Assembly (NCBI RefSeq): GCF_002946355.1
Contig: NZ_PKOZ01000002.1
Coordinates: 361,554-425,553 of the forward strand
From: Pradoshia eiseniae
GTDB lineage: Bacteria > Bacillota > Bacilli > Bacillales > Pradoshiaceae
Length of the DNA stretch: 64,000 nucleotides
Direction: 5' to 3'
Below the pieces are notes generated by a model. It saw only the letters and a list, made by a program, of their open reading frames with translations. It was not told the origin of the DNA and made no database searches. The number at the start of each line of letters is the position of its first letter. The stretch's first letter is position 1. A program made the position numbers and the translations under genes. This document shows positions 25,509 to 34,805 of this stretch, piece after piece.

Positions 25509-27782
25509 TTGATCGAGGAACGTTTATGGAAGACGGAAAGATTAATAGAAGAGGCTGCCAAGGAGTATAAGCTGAATATTGAAGAGCTGAAAGAGCTGAT
25601 TGCTCGCGGCAAGGAATCTGATGCGAATGAGACAGCCCTGCATTATGCCCTTAATCGGATTGCGATGGATGAACCAGATTGGACTTTTTTAGCCGCCCGC
25701 CTCTATTTGCAAAAGCTATACAAAGGGGCAGCGGAAAACCGGGGGTATGATGAGAAGCTTAAATACGGCAGCTTCTCTGAGTTGGTCCGTACACTGGTCG
25801 AGAAGGGGATATATTCAGATGAGCTCATCTGTGCCTATTCAACAAGCGAATTGGAGGAAGCGGCAAGGGAGATTGTTCCTGAGCGCGATCACAAGTTCAA
25901 TTATATTGGTTTATTTCTGCTGGCCGATCGTTATTTAGCAAGGGATCATGAGCGCCGTCTGTATGAATTGCCGCAAGAGCGCTTTTTGGTGATTGCCCTG
26001 CAATTAATGATTAATGAGAAGAAGGATGTGCGAATGGGACTTGTGAAAGAAGCGTACTGGGCGCTCAGTCACTTATACATGACGGTGGCAACACCGACGC
26101 TTGCGAATGCTGGCAAAAGCTTTGGCCAGCTATCCTCCTGCTTTATCGACACGGTTGAGGATTCCTTGGACGGCATCTATTTGAACAACTGGGATACGGC
26201 CCGCCTCTCTAAGGATGGCGGCGGAGTCGGAATTTATTATGGCAAGGTTCGTGCCCTTGGGTCTGATATCAAGAAGTTCAAAGGGAACTCATCCGGTGTC
26301 GTTCCGTGGATTCGTTTGATCAATGATACGGCGGTTAGTGTTGACCAGCTTGGTCAAAGACAAGGGGCGATTGCCATATATATAGATGTGTTCCATAAAG
26401 ATATCATGAATGGGTTCCTCGATTTAAAAACGAATAATGGGGATGAACGACGCAAGGCGCATGATATTTTCACAGGGGTATGTATTCCGAATCTGTTCAT
26501 GGAGCAGCTCGAGAAAGTGGATGAGAACGGACGAAGCATAGGGGAATGGCACACATTCTGTCCCCATGAAGTAAAAAGCATCATGGGCTGGAAGGATGAG
26601 CATGGCAACGCGCTTGGCTTGGAGGATTTCTATGATGAGAGCGATGAGAAATTCTTCACCGAGAAGTATATGGAAGCAGTGAATCATCCGCTCCTCCCAC
26701 GCAGAACGTACCGGGCAATGGACATTATGGCAAGGGTGATGATCTCCCAGCTGGAAACGGGCACACCGTATATGTTCTACCGCGATGAAGTCAATCGCCA
26801 AAATCCAAACAAGCATGTGAACGGCAAGGGACGCACCTCTATCTATTGCAGCAATCTCTGCACGGAAATCGCGCAAAATATGTCGACTACATCAATCGTG
26901 AAGGAATATGAGGATAAGGACGGGAATATGGTGATTGTCCGCAAGCCTGGCGATTTCGTTGTCTGTAATTTATCATCGATTAATTTGGCAAAAGCGGTTC
27001 CCGCCAATGTGCTTGAGCGTCTCATTCGTATTCAGGTCCGCATGCTCGATAATGTCATAGATTTGAATACAATCAGTGTCGGCCAAGCAGAGAAAACCAA
27101 TAAGAAATACCGCGCGATTGGGCTTGGAACATTCGGATGGCATCATCTGCTCGCCTTAGAGGGGATCTATTGGGAGTCGGAGGATGCTGTGGATTATGCC
27201 GATCGGTTATATGAAGACATCGCTTATTACACAATCCGTTCTTCGATGGAATTGGCTGCTGAGAAGGGGGCATACAGCCAATTTGGCGGCTCTGAATGGG
27301 AAACGGGCCGTTATTTTGAGCGGAAAGAGTATGTAACGGAGCGTTGGGCTGAGCTTAAGGCGGCAATACAGGAGCAAGGGATGCGCAATGGCTGGCTCAT
27401 GGCTGTGGCCCCAAATTCCTCAACGGCGAAAATAGGCGGCTCAACCGATGGAATCGATCCAATCTATGCGGTTGAATACGCCGAGGAGAAGAAGAACTTT
27501 AAATTTAAGGTCACTGTCCCTGATATCAATCATCGAACCTATGAATATTACAAGAAGAGCAGGCATCAATTAAGCCAAGTGTGGAGCATCAGGCAAAATG
27601 CTGCGCGCGGACGCCATATTGACCAAGGGATCAGCTTTAATTTGTATGTGAAGCATGATATCAAGGCGAAGGACTTGTTGAACCTGCATCTTGAGGCCTG
27701 GAAGAATGGCTTGAAGACGACTTACTATGTACGAAGCACCTCACAGGCTGAGATTGAGGAATGTGAATCCTGCCATAGCTAA
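25509..27782 (+). CDS. nrdA: Class I ribonucleotide reductase, large subunit
   Basis: The 757-residue catalytic subunit turns ribonucleoside diphosphates into deoxyribonucleotides. TTG 25509 is preferred because AAGGGAG ends 9 bases before it; ATG 25500 touches that site directly. Residues match the E. coli pattern: first redox Cys in QLSSCFI, NLCTEI with the thiyl-radical Cys and Glu, second redox Cys in VVCNLSSINL, the radical-transfer Tyr pair in TTYYVRS, and the tail CESC. I see no N-terminal ATP-cone (VxKRDG), so dATP inhibition through that domain is unlikely. The operon is nrdA-nrdB-flavodoxin behind a B12 riboswitch. Confidence 0.95.
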   Translation: MIEERLWKTERLIEEAAKEYKLNIEELKELIARGKESDANETALHYALNRIAMDEPDWTFLAARLYLQKLYKGAAENRGYDEKLKYGSFSELVRTLVEKGIYSDELICAYSTSELEEAAREIVPERDHKFNYIGLFLLADRYLARDHERRLYELPQERFLVIALQLMINEKKDVRMGLVKEAYWALSHLYMTVATPTLANAGKSFGQLSSCFIDTVEDSLDGIYLNNWDTARLSKDGGGVGIYYGKVRALGSDIKKFKGNSSGVVPWIRLINDTAVSVDQLGQRQGAIAIYIDVFHKDIMNGFLDLKTNNGDERRKAHDIFTGVCIPNLFMEQLEKVDENGRSIGEWHTFCPHEVKSIMGWKDEHGNALGLEDFYDESDEKFFTEKYMEAVNHPLLPRRTYRAMDIMARVMISQLETGTPYMFYRDEVNRQNPNKHVNGKGRTSIYCSNLCTEIAQNMSTTSIVKEYEDKDGNMVIVRKPGDFVVCNLSSINLAKAVPANVLERLIRIQVRMLDNVIDLNTISVGQAEKTNKKYRAIGLGTFGWHHLLALEGIYWESEDAVDYADRLYEDIAYYTIRSSMELAAEKGAYSQFGGSEWETGRYFERKEYVTERWAELKAAIQEQGMRNGWLMAVAPNSSTAKIGGSTDGIDPIYAVEYAEEKKNFKFKVTVPDINHRTYEYYKKSRHQLSQVWSIRQNAARGRHIDQGISFNLYVKHDIKAKDLLNLHLEAWKNGLKTTYYVRSTSQAEIEECESCHS

Positions 27783-27796
27783 AAGGAGTGAAAACG

Positions 27797-28840
27797 ATGG
27801 TGAACGAAACATTGAATAAAATTAAACTATTAAATCCCGAATATCCGAATAAATCCACAGGAATCATTAATGGGAAAACGTCCGGTCTATTAAACTGGAA
27901 TGATATTGCTTATCCGCAAATGTATGATCTGTACCAAACCTTGCTGTCTAACTTCTGGAAGGCGCAGGAAATCAATATGCAGGATGACATTAAGCAATGG
28001 GACTCCCTGAACGAGACGGAGAAGGATGTATTTCTTCGTATTAACACCCAGCTTGCATCTCTTGATAGCTTGCAAACACCCACGATGAGCCAGGTCATGG
28101 ATTATGTGACAGACTCTAGCTTCAAGGCAATCTTTGCGGTCATTTCCCAGCAGGAGGCGGTTCATAATGAATCGTATTCCTATATTCTCAGCTCACTCGT
28201 GCCCCTGCAGGAGCAGAACCAGCGCTTTAATGAGGCGAAGGATGACCCAATCGTGCAAAAGCGCAATAAGCTGATTTTGGATGCGTATGAGCAGTTCCGC
28301 AACGAGCCGACGCCAATCCATCTATTTAAGCTTGCGGTCAATTCGATCAATCTTGAGGGGATTTATTTCTATGCAGGGTTCGCTTTCTTCTATAACCTGG
28401 CACGTCGGCAAAAAATGCTAAAGACGAGCACGATGATCAGCTATATCCAGCGTGATGAGATGCAGCATGCTTACTTCATCTCACAGTTCATCCGTATCTT
28501 GTTGACGGAAAATCCAGAGCTGAATACGGGGGAGAATGTGGATTATATTTATCGCACGATTGGCAAGGCGGTCGAGCTTGAGAAGGAATGGTCCCGCTTT
28601 ATCTTGAAGGATATTGAAGGCATTGATTTAGACGAGTTTGAAAACTATGTGGAATACTTGGCCAATAAGCGATTCCGCCAGCTAGGCCTGAAGAATCTCT
28701 ACCCGGAACGTGAAAATCCTATGCCATGGATTCATGTGTTTAGCGATGAGATGATTAATGAGACGAAGTCCGATTTCTTTGAGCAGAAATCACGGACTTA
28801 TACAAAGGTGACGCAATCGAACGGGTTTGATGAGCTATAA
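27797..28840 (+). CDS. nrdB: Class I ribonucleotide reductase, small (radical) subunit
   Basis: The 347-residue subunit holds the di-metal centre and tyrosyl radical. ATG 27797 has AAGGAGTG 6 bases upstream. Metal ligands are readable: Asp in ASLDSLQTP, Glu and His in QQEAVHNESYSY (with the radical Tyr four residues after the His), Glu in NLEGIYFYAG, and Glu and His in RDEMQHAYF. The C-terminal tail (from MINETKSDFFEQ) should dock on NrdA. The stop shares one base with the start of the flavodoxin gene. Confidence 0.95.
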   Translation: MVNETLNKIKLLNPEYPNKSTGIINGKTSGLLNWNDIAYPQMYDLYQTLLSNFWKAQEINMQDDIKQWDSLNETEKDVFLRINTQLASLDSLQTPTMSQVMDYVTDSSFKAIFAVISQQEAVHNESYSYILSSLVPLQEQNQRFNEAKDDPIVQKRNKLILDAYEQFRNEPTPIHLFKLAVNSINLEGIYFYAGFAFFYNLARRQKMLKTSTMISYIQRDEMQHAYFISQFIRILLTENPELNTGENVDYIYRTIGKAVELEKEWSRFILKDIEGIDLDEFENYVEYLANKRFRQLGLKNLYPERENPMPWIHVFSDEMINETKSDFFEQKSRTYTKVTQSNGFDEL

Positions 28841-29289
28841 TGAAAGCTGCCATTATTTATACCTCGAAAACTGGCAATACGGAGGAGCTCGCGCTGGAAT
28901 TGCACGGGTGCCTTTCGCGGCATATTCCTACGGATATTTATACGGCAGGCCGCATTTCACCGAGCCAGCTGAACGATTATGAGATTATTATCATCGGTAC
29001 CTACACTTGGGGGATGGGGGAAATCCCGCTTGAGATGATGTCCTTATATGAATGGATTGAATGCCAGAATGTGAACCATCTCACCACAGCTGTCTTTGGA
29101 ACAGGTGACCGCTTCTATCCGAACTTCTGCGGGGCGGTCGATAAGTTTCGGGATATGCTCTATGTCCATACTAATCTCGCCGCCACCTTAAAGGTTGAGC
29201 TCTCCCCGCAGCGCAGTGACAGAGAGAAATGTGAGAGGTTTGCTGACATTTTAATGAAGCGAATCAGCAAACAGGCCTCTCCGGTATGA
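28840..29289 (+). CDS. Flavodoxin, probable reductant for NrdAB
   Basis: The 149-residue FMN protein has the phosphate loop TSKTGNTEE (residues 8-16), the flavin-binding loops GTYTWGMGEIP (about 55) and FGTGDRFYPNFCGAVDKF (about 88-105), and ends at normal flavodoxin length. It overlaps nrdB by one base, so it is part of the same unit. It is longer and more flavodoxin-like than NrdI, which serves class Ib enzymes. A role in keeping or restoring the metal-radical cofactor of NrdB is inferred from position. Confidence 0.85.
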   Translation: MKAAIIYTSKTGNTEELALELHGCLSRHIPTDIYTAGRISPSQLNDYEIIIIGTYTWGMGEIPLEMMSLYEWIECQNVNHLTTAVFGTGDRFYPNFCGAVDKFRDMLYVHTNLAATLKVELSPQRSDREKCERFADILMKRISKQASPV

Positions 29290-29297
29290 ATGGCCCG

Positions 29298-29343
29298 CCC
29301 GTAAAGGTTAGAAACTAATCTAACTTTTACGGGTGTTTTTTTA
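29298..29343 (+). terminator. Terminator of the nrdAB-flavodoxin operon
   Basis: CCCGTAAAGGTTAGA (29298-29312) pairs with TCTAACTTTTACGGG (29319-29333), then TGTTTTTTT. Confidence 0.93.
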
Positions 29344-29516
29344 TGGCTGATGTGACCGTCGACTAACGAGTCAGATATGTGGATATGTGTCTTGGGTAGG
29401 TTCATATGAACTTTATATAGACAAATAAAGGTCAGAAAATTATGATTAATAGGTAAAGGAGTGGGTCATTTGGGATAAAAATAGGAAAACATCTGCTCGA
29501 TTTACTGGCGGGAATC

Positions 29517-30326
29517 GTGCTCATGATGATAGGGGTCATTATGATCAGCGGGCTTCCTGAACTATTCAGGGGAATTGGCTTTCATTTCGCTGACTATCTT
29601 GAAAGTATAAAATCCGTCATACAAGCGCTCCTGAATCCTCGGACGATCGAATATGGAGGTGTAGGGCGGACCATCTTTCCGGAAATTTTCATACCTTATG
29701 GAAATACGTTGTTCATCATTGCCGTCAGCTTTATTGGATCTGTTGTAATTGCCTTCTTATTGACGTACATAATCTTACTGTTAGGCAGAAGATTTACAGC
29801 AAAGATTGAATGGGCTTTATCCTTGCTTCAAGCTCTTCCGGATTTATTCTACATAGCGTTTTCGCAATGGATGATTGTCCTGATTTTTAAAAGTACAGGC
29901 CTTCTGATTATGGAGGTGGCAAGTGATGGCACCTTCAGTAGTCTGGGATTGCCGCTATTCTGTCTCTCGCTGCCGCTAGTCTTGCTTCTGACGAAGTATT
30001 TGCTGCAGCAATTTATGGATGAAAAGAGGAAAATGTATGTGGAGTATGCCTCTTCAAAGGGATTCTCGGAACTGTATATTTTCAATAAACATATTTTCCG
30101 GAACGTGTTCTTCAGCTTAATCAATTACTCTAAAACGGTTATATGGTTTATGATTTCTAATTTAATCATTATTGAATACCTATTTAGCATTAATGGATTA
30201 GTCGGGTTTATTTACCGTTATCTTACACCTGAGGTCTTTGCAATTGGTACGATTATGCTTATGCTGCCTGTCATGGCTTTTTATGAATTAGCCCAATTGC
30301 TTATCCCGCAAAAAAGGAGGGGATAA
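29517..30326 (+). CDS. DppB/OppB-like ABC permease, start uncertain
   Basis: This is a 269-residue inner-membrane permease of the dipeptide/oligopeptide type (BPD_transp_1) with about six helices and an EAA-like loop (YVEYASSKGFSELYIFNKHIF). The first standard start in frame is GTG 29517, but it has no good ribosome site. A strong AAAGGAGTGG (29456-29463) sits before TTG 29470, which is out of frame and hits TAA after two codons. The frame from 29472 gives a natural N-terminus (GIKIGKHLLDLLAGIVL). One base may be missing in the G run at 29472-29474. The gene pairs with the permease downstream. Confidence 0.7.
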   Translation: MLMMIGVIMISGLPELFRGIGFHFADYLESIKSVIQALLNPRTIEYGGVGRTIFPEIFIPYGNTLFIIAVSFIGSVVIAFLLTYIILLLGRRFTAKIEWALSLLQALPDLFYIAFSQWMIVLIFKSTGLLIMEVASDGTFSSLGLPLFCLSLPLVLLLTKYLLQQFMDEKRKMYVEYASSKGFSELYIFNKHIFRNVFFSLINYSKTVIWFMISNLIIIEYLFSINGLVGFIYRYLTPEVFAIGTIMLMLPVMAFYELAQLLIPQKRRG

Positions 30327-30329
30327 GAG

Positions 30330-31340
30330 ATGTTTAAATGGATCATCAGAAGCAAATCATTCATGGCAGGGTTTCTGTTTTTAAGTGTATTAATGCTTTT
30401 AAGTATTGGCAACACCGTATTCAATAATGGGGAAATCCGCCGTGATGTTTTTCTGTCAGACGAGAAGGGTAATATCATTGATGCTGCGCCATATCCTCCA
30501 TTTACCGTGTTCCCGCTTGGGTCTGATTTGGATGGGTATGACCTCTTGCATATGATGATCGAGGGAGCGAAGATTACGATTGGGATTGCTCTTTTGATCG
30601 CGGTCTTGCGTATAGTGCTTGGTCTTTTAATAGGTTCATTGCTCGGAATGTATGCGCGCAGATGGATTGCTCTTTTTGAGAAAGTCTTTTCAAGCTTCAC
30701 GCTGATTCCGCTTACTTTAGTAGCTGCCTTTTTGCTGCATAATGTTTTAATCATGCAGCCAGATGGATTTGCGAACCCGTTTTGGCAGAGAGTGCTCTTT
30801 GAGGTCTTTATTTTGACGATTTATGCGGTTCCCACACTAGCCATATTCCAGGCAAATGAGATTAAGCGGCTGCATGAGGAGGATTTTATGGAAGCTGCCA
30901 GTGTGCTTGGCGGTGGTCCCTGGCATAAAATGAAGGTACATATCTTTCCTCATTTGAAGGAAAATTTAATGCAAATCTCGATTCAGCAATTCATTCAAGT
31001 CTTAATCGTTCTTTCCCATTTAGGGGTGCTCAACCTCTTTTTTGGCGGTACTTTTGTCGATTATGGGGCTGGCGGGCCGCCTAAGTCGATGTATTATGAA
31101 TGGTCAGGGTTGGTAGGGACTTATTTCCGGTCACTTAATTTCCACCCTTGGATTGCGCTTGTGCCGATTGGCTTTTTCACATTGACGATTCTCGCGGCAC
31201 AGCTGATGCTAAATGGGATAAAGAAAGCGAGTGAACAAGCGGAAGAGGAGAAAAAAATACGGCATTCTGCTTCCTTGCCGCTTCAGAATAACCATAGTGA
31301 GCAGGGGTTATTTTCCCTGCATCAGAGTAAAGAGGCATAA
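30330..31340 (+). CDS. DppC/OppC-like ABC permease
   Basis: The 336-residue protein is the second permease of the pair, 3 bases after the first, behind AAAAGGAGGGG. It has a first helix (about 9-28), a soluble stretch of about 55 residues, then five helices with the EAA-type loop EEDFMEAASVLGGGPWHKMKVHIFPHL (about 190-215). A charged C-terminal tail of about 40 residues is unusual. No ATPase or binding-protein gene lies nearby, so the complex must borrow these or do something else. The substrate is unknown. Confidence 0.82.
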   Translation: MFKWIIRSKSFMAGFLFLSVLMLLSIGNTVFNNGEIRRDVFLSDEKGNIIDAAPYPPFTVFPLGSDLDGYDLLHMMIEGAKITIGIALLIAVLRIVLGLLIGSLLGMYARRWIALFEKVFSSFTLIPLTLVAAFLLHNVLIMQPDGFANPFWQRVLFEVFILTIYAVPTLAIFQANEIKRLHEEDFMEAASVLGGGPWHKMKVHIFPHLKENLMQISIQQFIQVLIVLSHLGVLNLFFGGTFVDYGAGGPPKSMYYEWSGLVGTYFRSLNFHPWIALVPIGFFTLTILAAQLMLNGIKKASEQAEEEKKIRHSASLPLQNNHSEQGLFSLHQSKEA

Positions 31341-31342
31341 CA

Positions 31343-31380
31343 AAGACAGATTGCCTAGCCAAAAGGCAATCTGTCTTTCC
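31343..31380. terminator. Bidirectional terminator between permease pair and P-type ATPase
   Basis: AAAGACAGATTGCCT (31343-31357) pairs exactly with AGGCAATCTGTCTTT (31365-31379). The two genes are convergent. Confidence 0.85.
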
Positions 31381-34194
31381 TTAACCGATAGTAGTCCTTC
31401 TGACCACCCATTTACGGATTTCCTCACAAAGCATAAAGAGAACCGTAAAGATTGGGAGCAGAATGAGATGCTGCCATTCCAATGCAGCTGTTCCAAAGAC
31501 ATACTGGAAGAGCGGTGTATAGGAAATCAGCAAGAATAAGATAATCTCCAGGACAATTCCCCATATCATCAATGAATTAGGCTTATTAAATGATTGAAAG
31601 AATGGCTGCCTGAATGACCGTGATTCTAAGAGATTCCCAATCTGACAGGCAATTATAGCCCCAAAACCGAGCGTAATAGCATAGCTATAAGCATGCATGA
31701 CCCCATTTGGTGCCGTATTCGTTGCAATTATATCTGTAAAGGAACGGATTTCCCTGAAGGTGTACCCGAAATAATCCCAAGCAAAGAAAAAGGCAATGAA
31801 CAGGCAGGCTGCCTGGATAACGCCTAAGAACCCATAAGCCCTGAGTATTGTTGGACGGTCGAGAATATTGCTCTCTTTCTTCCTTGGCGGCTGGTCAAGG
31901 ACATCATCATCCGGCAATTCCTTTCCGAGGGAAATGGCAGGAACGATATCTGTTCCAAGGTCTATGGCAAGCACCAATAAGATAGGCAATGCGAGCGGGA
32001 TATTGAATAATCCCATCACAAGGAATGGAACAATCTCCGGTATATTTGAAGCTAATATATAGCTAATGAACTTCCGGATATTCTCATATATTGCCCGACC
32101 TTCTTTAATAGCCTCGACGATGGTAGCGAAGTGGTCGTCCAATAAAACGACATCAGAGGTTTCAATCGCTGCATCGGAACCGTTTTTACCCATGGAAATA
32201 CCGATATCAGCCTTTTTCAAAGCCAATACGTCATTGATTCCATCACCGGTTGCTGCGACGACATGACCGAGACTTTGATAAGCAGTGACAATTTTCAATT
32301 TGTCTTGCGGTGTTGTCCGTGCAAAAATAACCGGACAATCTGTATCTATTTTCTTCGCAAGCTCCCCCTCGTTTAATCGTCTCAACTCCTCACCGGTAAT
32401 GATGACATATTGAGCCTCGGCGATGCCTGTTTGCTGCGCGATGGAAAGGGCCGTTTTGCTATAATCCCCGGTAACGACCGTGATTTTGATACCTGCACGA
32501 TGGCAGTCACGTACCGCTTCAAATACGCCATCCTTCGGCGGGTCATACATGATGGCAAGGCCGAGCAGCATGAGTGTGTCGTCTTTTGGACCTGAACAGG
32601 AAACAGCCAGAATACGATAGCCTTCGCTCGCCATTTCGTCATTGATGGCCTGAACTTCTAAACGGTCCTCCTCCGTCATTTTTACGGCTTTCCCATTTCG
32701 ATACATATACTGGCATTTTTCAGAGATTTTAAGTGGATCCCCTTTTGTGAAATTAATTAATGTGCCAACAGGGAAAGCGTTAGCTGATTCATTTTTTGCG
32801 ATGACCGTCATATATTTATTTTCGGAGCTAAAGGGCTGCAGGCTCTCTCTTTTAAATAGCTGCTTTGTTTCTTCGACGTTCAGACCATATTTCTCGGCGG
32901 CAATTAAAATGGCAGCCTCTGTTGGATTGCCAATATACTCCCACTCTTTTGGGTTATTCTCGGCTGTTTTCAGCATGGTTTCTGAGCATAGGATGGCAGA
33001 TATGAAAAAGCGTTCAAGGCCCAGCCGATTTTGTGCGGTAATTCCGCTAAGGTCGCCAGTCTTTTCATAGCCATTTCCGCTAATGTCAATTAAGCCGTCC
33101 GGTGTCCATATCTTTTTTGTGACCATGGCATTTTGTGTGAGAGTCCCTGTCTTATCTGTACAAATGACGGTCGTCGAGCTAAGGGTTTCAACCGCTGATG
33201 GCTTTCTGACCAACGCATTCTTCTTGGCCATTCGCTGTACGCTTAATGCAAGGGATAGGCTGACGGTAGGCATCAAGCCCTCCGGAATGTTTGCGACAAT
33301 CATTCCGATGGCGAAGATTAACGCTGCATTGACTTCAATATCAGTCAGGAAGATAGAAACACAAAAGGCCAAGATCCCAATGGTAACCGCGAAGGTGGCC
33401 AAAATCTTGGTAATTCGCTGGATTTGAATCTCTAATGTGCTCTTCTCTCGTTTAATTTGAGCCGTTGTTTCAGTAATCATACCGATTTGTGTCTGTTTAC
33501 CTGTTCCGTAAACGACTGCTTTTGCTTCTCCGCCAGTAATGGATGTACCGGCAAAAATTAAGTTGATGCAATCACTTACAGGTCCATTGATGTGTGTGTC
33601 TATTGCTTCGCAGCGATTCACCGGCAATGATTCACCAGTCAGCATCGAGTTATTAACCATCAAGTGATTCGAGGAAAGAATCCGGCAATCGGCAGGGACT
33701 TTATCGCCTGCAGTGAGGCTTACGACATCCCCTGGGACCAATTGTTCAGCATGGATGGATTTCAGTTCCCCGTCGCGATATACCTTCACATGGCTCGGCA
33801 TCATCTTAGACAAAGCTTGCAAGGCTTTATCAGCCCGGTTCTCTTGAATGAAGGAAAAGATAGCATTAATCAATATGATTGCCCATATGACATAACTCAG
33901 CAAGGGTGTGCCGGAAATGAAGGCAAGAATACTAGCTGCCCAAAGCATAATCGCTAATAATCCGACAAGTTTCTCTATAAAACATTTAAGAGGATTGAAG
34001 CTTCTCTTTTGTTCCATCTCGTTATAGCCTAATATTTTCTGTCTAACCTGAACCTCGGCTTCAGATAATCCGCCGGGATTTGTTTTTAGTGAGCTAAGTG
34101 CAAAGCTAGCATCTCTTTTTGCCCATGTTATTGGGTCTATCTTTTGTATTTCCTGCAATGTGCTTTCAGGTAATCCTGGTTCATTTCTTTCCAT
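31381..34194 (-). CDS. P-type cation ATPase, Na+/K+-ATPase-like (type II)
   Basis: The 937-residue pump starts at ATG 34194 behind GAGGAGGATGA. An N-terminal cation-ATPase domain is at about 20-90. The actuator loop has MLTGESLPV. ICTDKTGTLTQN holds the phosphorylated Asp (about 350). The nucleotide domain follows, then GDGINDVLALKKADIGISMG. The M4 motif IVANIPEGLMPTVSL and the M6 motif LAIDLGTDIVPAISLG resemble animal Na+/K+- and H+/K+-ATPases (type IIC) more than SERCA. Likely cargo is Na+, K+ or Ca2+; sequence alone does not decide. The Mrp Na+/H+ antiporter nearby hints at sodium handling. Confidence 0.9.
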   Translation of the reverse strand: MERNEPGLPESTLQEIQKIDPITWAKRDASFALSSLKTNPGGLSEAEVQVRQKILGYNEMEQKRSFNPLKCFIEKLVGLLAIMLWAASILAFISGTPLLSYVIWAIILINAIFSFIQENRADKALQALSKMMPSHVKVYRDGELKSIHAEQLVPGDVVSLTAGDKVPADCRILSSNHLMVNNSMLTGESLPVNRCEAIDTHINGPVSDCINLIFAGTSITGGEAKAVVYGTGKQTQIGMITETTAQIKREKSTLEIQIQRITKILATFAVTIGILAFCVSIFLTDIEVNAALIFAIGMIVANIPEGLMPTVSLSLALSVQRMAKKNALVRKPSAVETLSSTTVICTDKTGTLTQNAMVTKKIWTPDGLIDISGNGYEKTGDLSGITAQNRLGLERFFISAILCSETMLKTAENNPKEWEYIGNPTEAAILIAAEKYGLNVEETKQLFKRESLQPFSSENKYMTVIAKNESANAFPVGTLINFTKGDPLKISEKCQYMYRNGKAVKMTEEDRLEVQAINDEMASEGYRILAVSCSGPKDDTLMLLGLAIMYDPPKDGVFEAVRDCHRAGIKITVVTGDYSKTALSIAQQTGIAEAQYVIITGEELRRLNEGELAKKIDTDCPVIFARTTPQDKLKIVTAYQSLGHVVAATGDGINDVLALKKADIGISMGKNGSDAAIETSDVVLLDDHFATIVEAIKEGRAIYENIRKFISYILASNIPEIVPFLVMGLFNIPLALPILLVLAIDLGTDIVPAISLGKELPDDDVLDQPPRKKESNILDRPTILRAYGFLGVIQAACLFIAFFFAWDYFGYTFREIRSFTDIIATNTAPNGVMHAYSYAITLGFGAIIACQIGNLLESRSFRQPFFQSFNKPNSLMIWGIVLEIILFLLISYTPLFQYVFGTAALEWQHLILLPIFTVLFMLCEEIRKWVVRRTTIG

Positions 34195-34667
34195 ACATTC
34201 ATCCTCCTCTCTGGTTGATTAACTATTTCAAAATAATTATACCTGTATTTTGATAATTTAAAAAATATGAACAATCGGTAAATCAGTCCTAAAGGATACG
34301 GAGTTGTTTTTGAGTGAAAGTGCAATTTGTTCTGTCATGAAAATCGTCAGTTTTAATTAATTTTGCGCTATGAAAATTGCTTCAGCCAATTCAGCCAGAA
34401 AAAAGATAAAACGACATGTTTCCGGTGAAAAAGCTGCATTAATAGAGGGTATATTTGATATTTGTAGAAATTTGAAGAAAAAAAGGTTCATAAAGCGAGT
34501 TTGCGAGTTACAAAATACGGCAAATAAAACAGAGTGCCCCATATATACTTGAATTAATGCATAATTTGCAAAGCAAAGCTAATTGAAAAAGGATGTAAAG
34601 TTGCAGGGAAGCCCCGTATCGATGGCTAAAAATCAGAAGTATATAGGGAAGGGTAGGCGATTTATAA
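34195..34667. other. Intergenic region P-type ATPase to sinI
   Basis: I see no convincing gene; a 60-codon frame (34370-34552) lacks a ribosome site. The last 110 bases before sinI hold a purine-rich stretch, GCAAAGCAAAGC (34567-34578) and GTAAAGTTGCAGGG (34595-34608). These weakly recall the GCAAA...GCAAAGCC...GGG core of a c-di-GMP-I aptamer, but pairing is poor. Confidence 0.4.
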
Positions 34668-34802
34668 ATGCACAATTCGGAGTTGGATGGTGAATGGGTA
34701 AATTTGATTATAGTTGCCCGAGAGATCGGGCTAAGCAAAGAGGAAATAAGGGAATTTTTAAAAAAAAATCAGCTGCCAAAGAAAGTAAATACCCCTACAT
34801 AA
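34668..34802 (+). CDS. sinI: SinI-like anti-repressor
   Basis: This is a 44-codon gene starting at ATG 34668 with GGGAAGGGTAGG upstream. The sequence ELDGEWVNLIIVAREIGLSK followed by EEIREFLKKN matches the SinI dimerisation helices of B. subtilis (LDQEWVELMVEAKEANISPEEIRKYL). SinI binds SinR and stops it from repressing matrix genes at biofilm onset. Here sinI faces sinR tail-to-tail across a shared terminator. In B. subtilis it sits upstream of sinR in one operon. Confidence 0.85.
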   Translation: MHNSELDGEWVNLIIVAREIGLSKEEIREFLKKNQLPKKVNTPT

Positions 34803-34805
34803 AAA

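Noticed and set aside
34370..34552. 60-codon open frame upstream of sinI
   Set aside because: No Shine-Dalgarno, no family resemblance, and low-complexity AT-rich codons.
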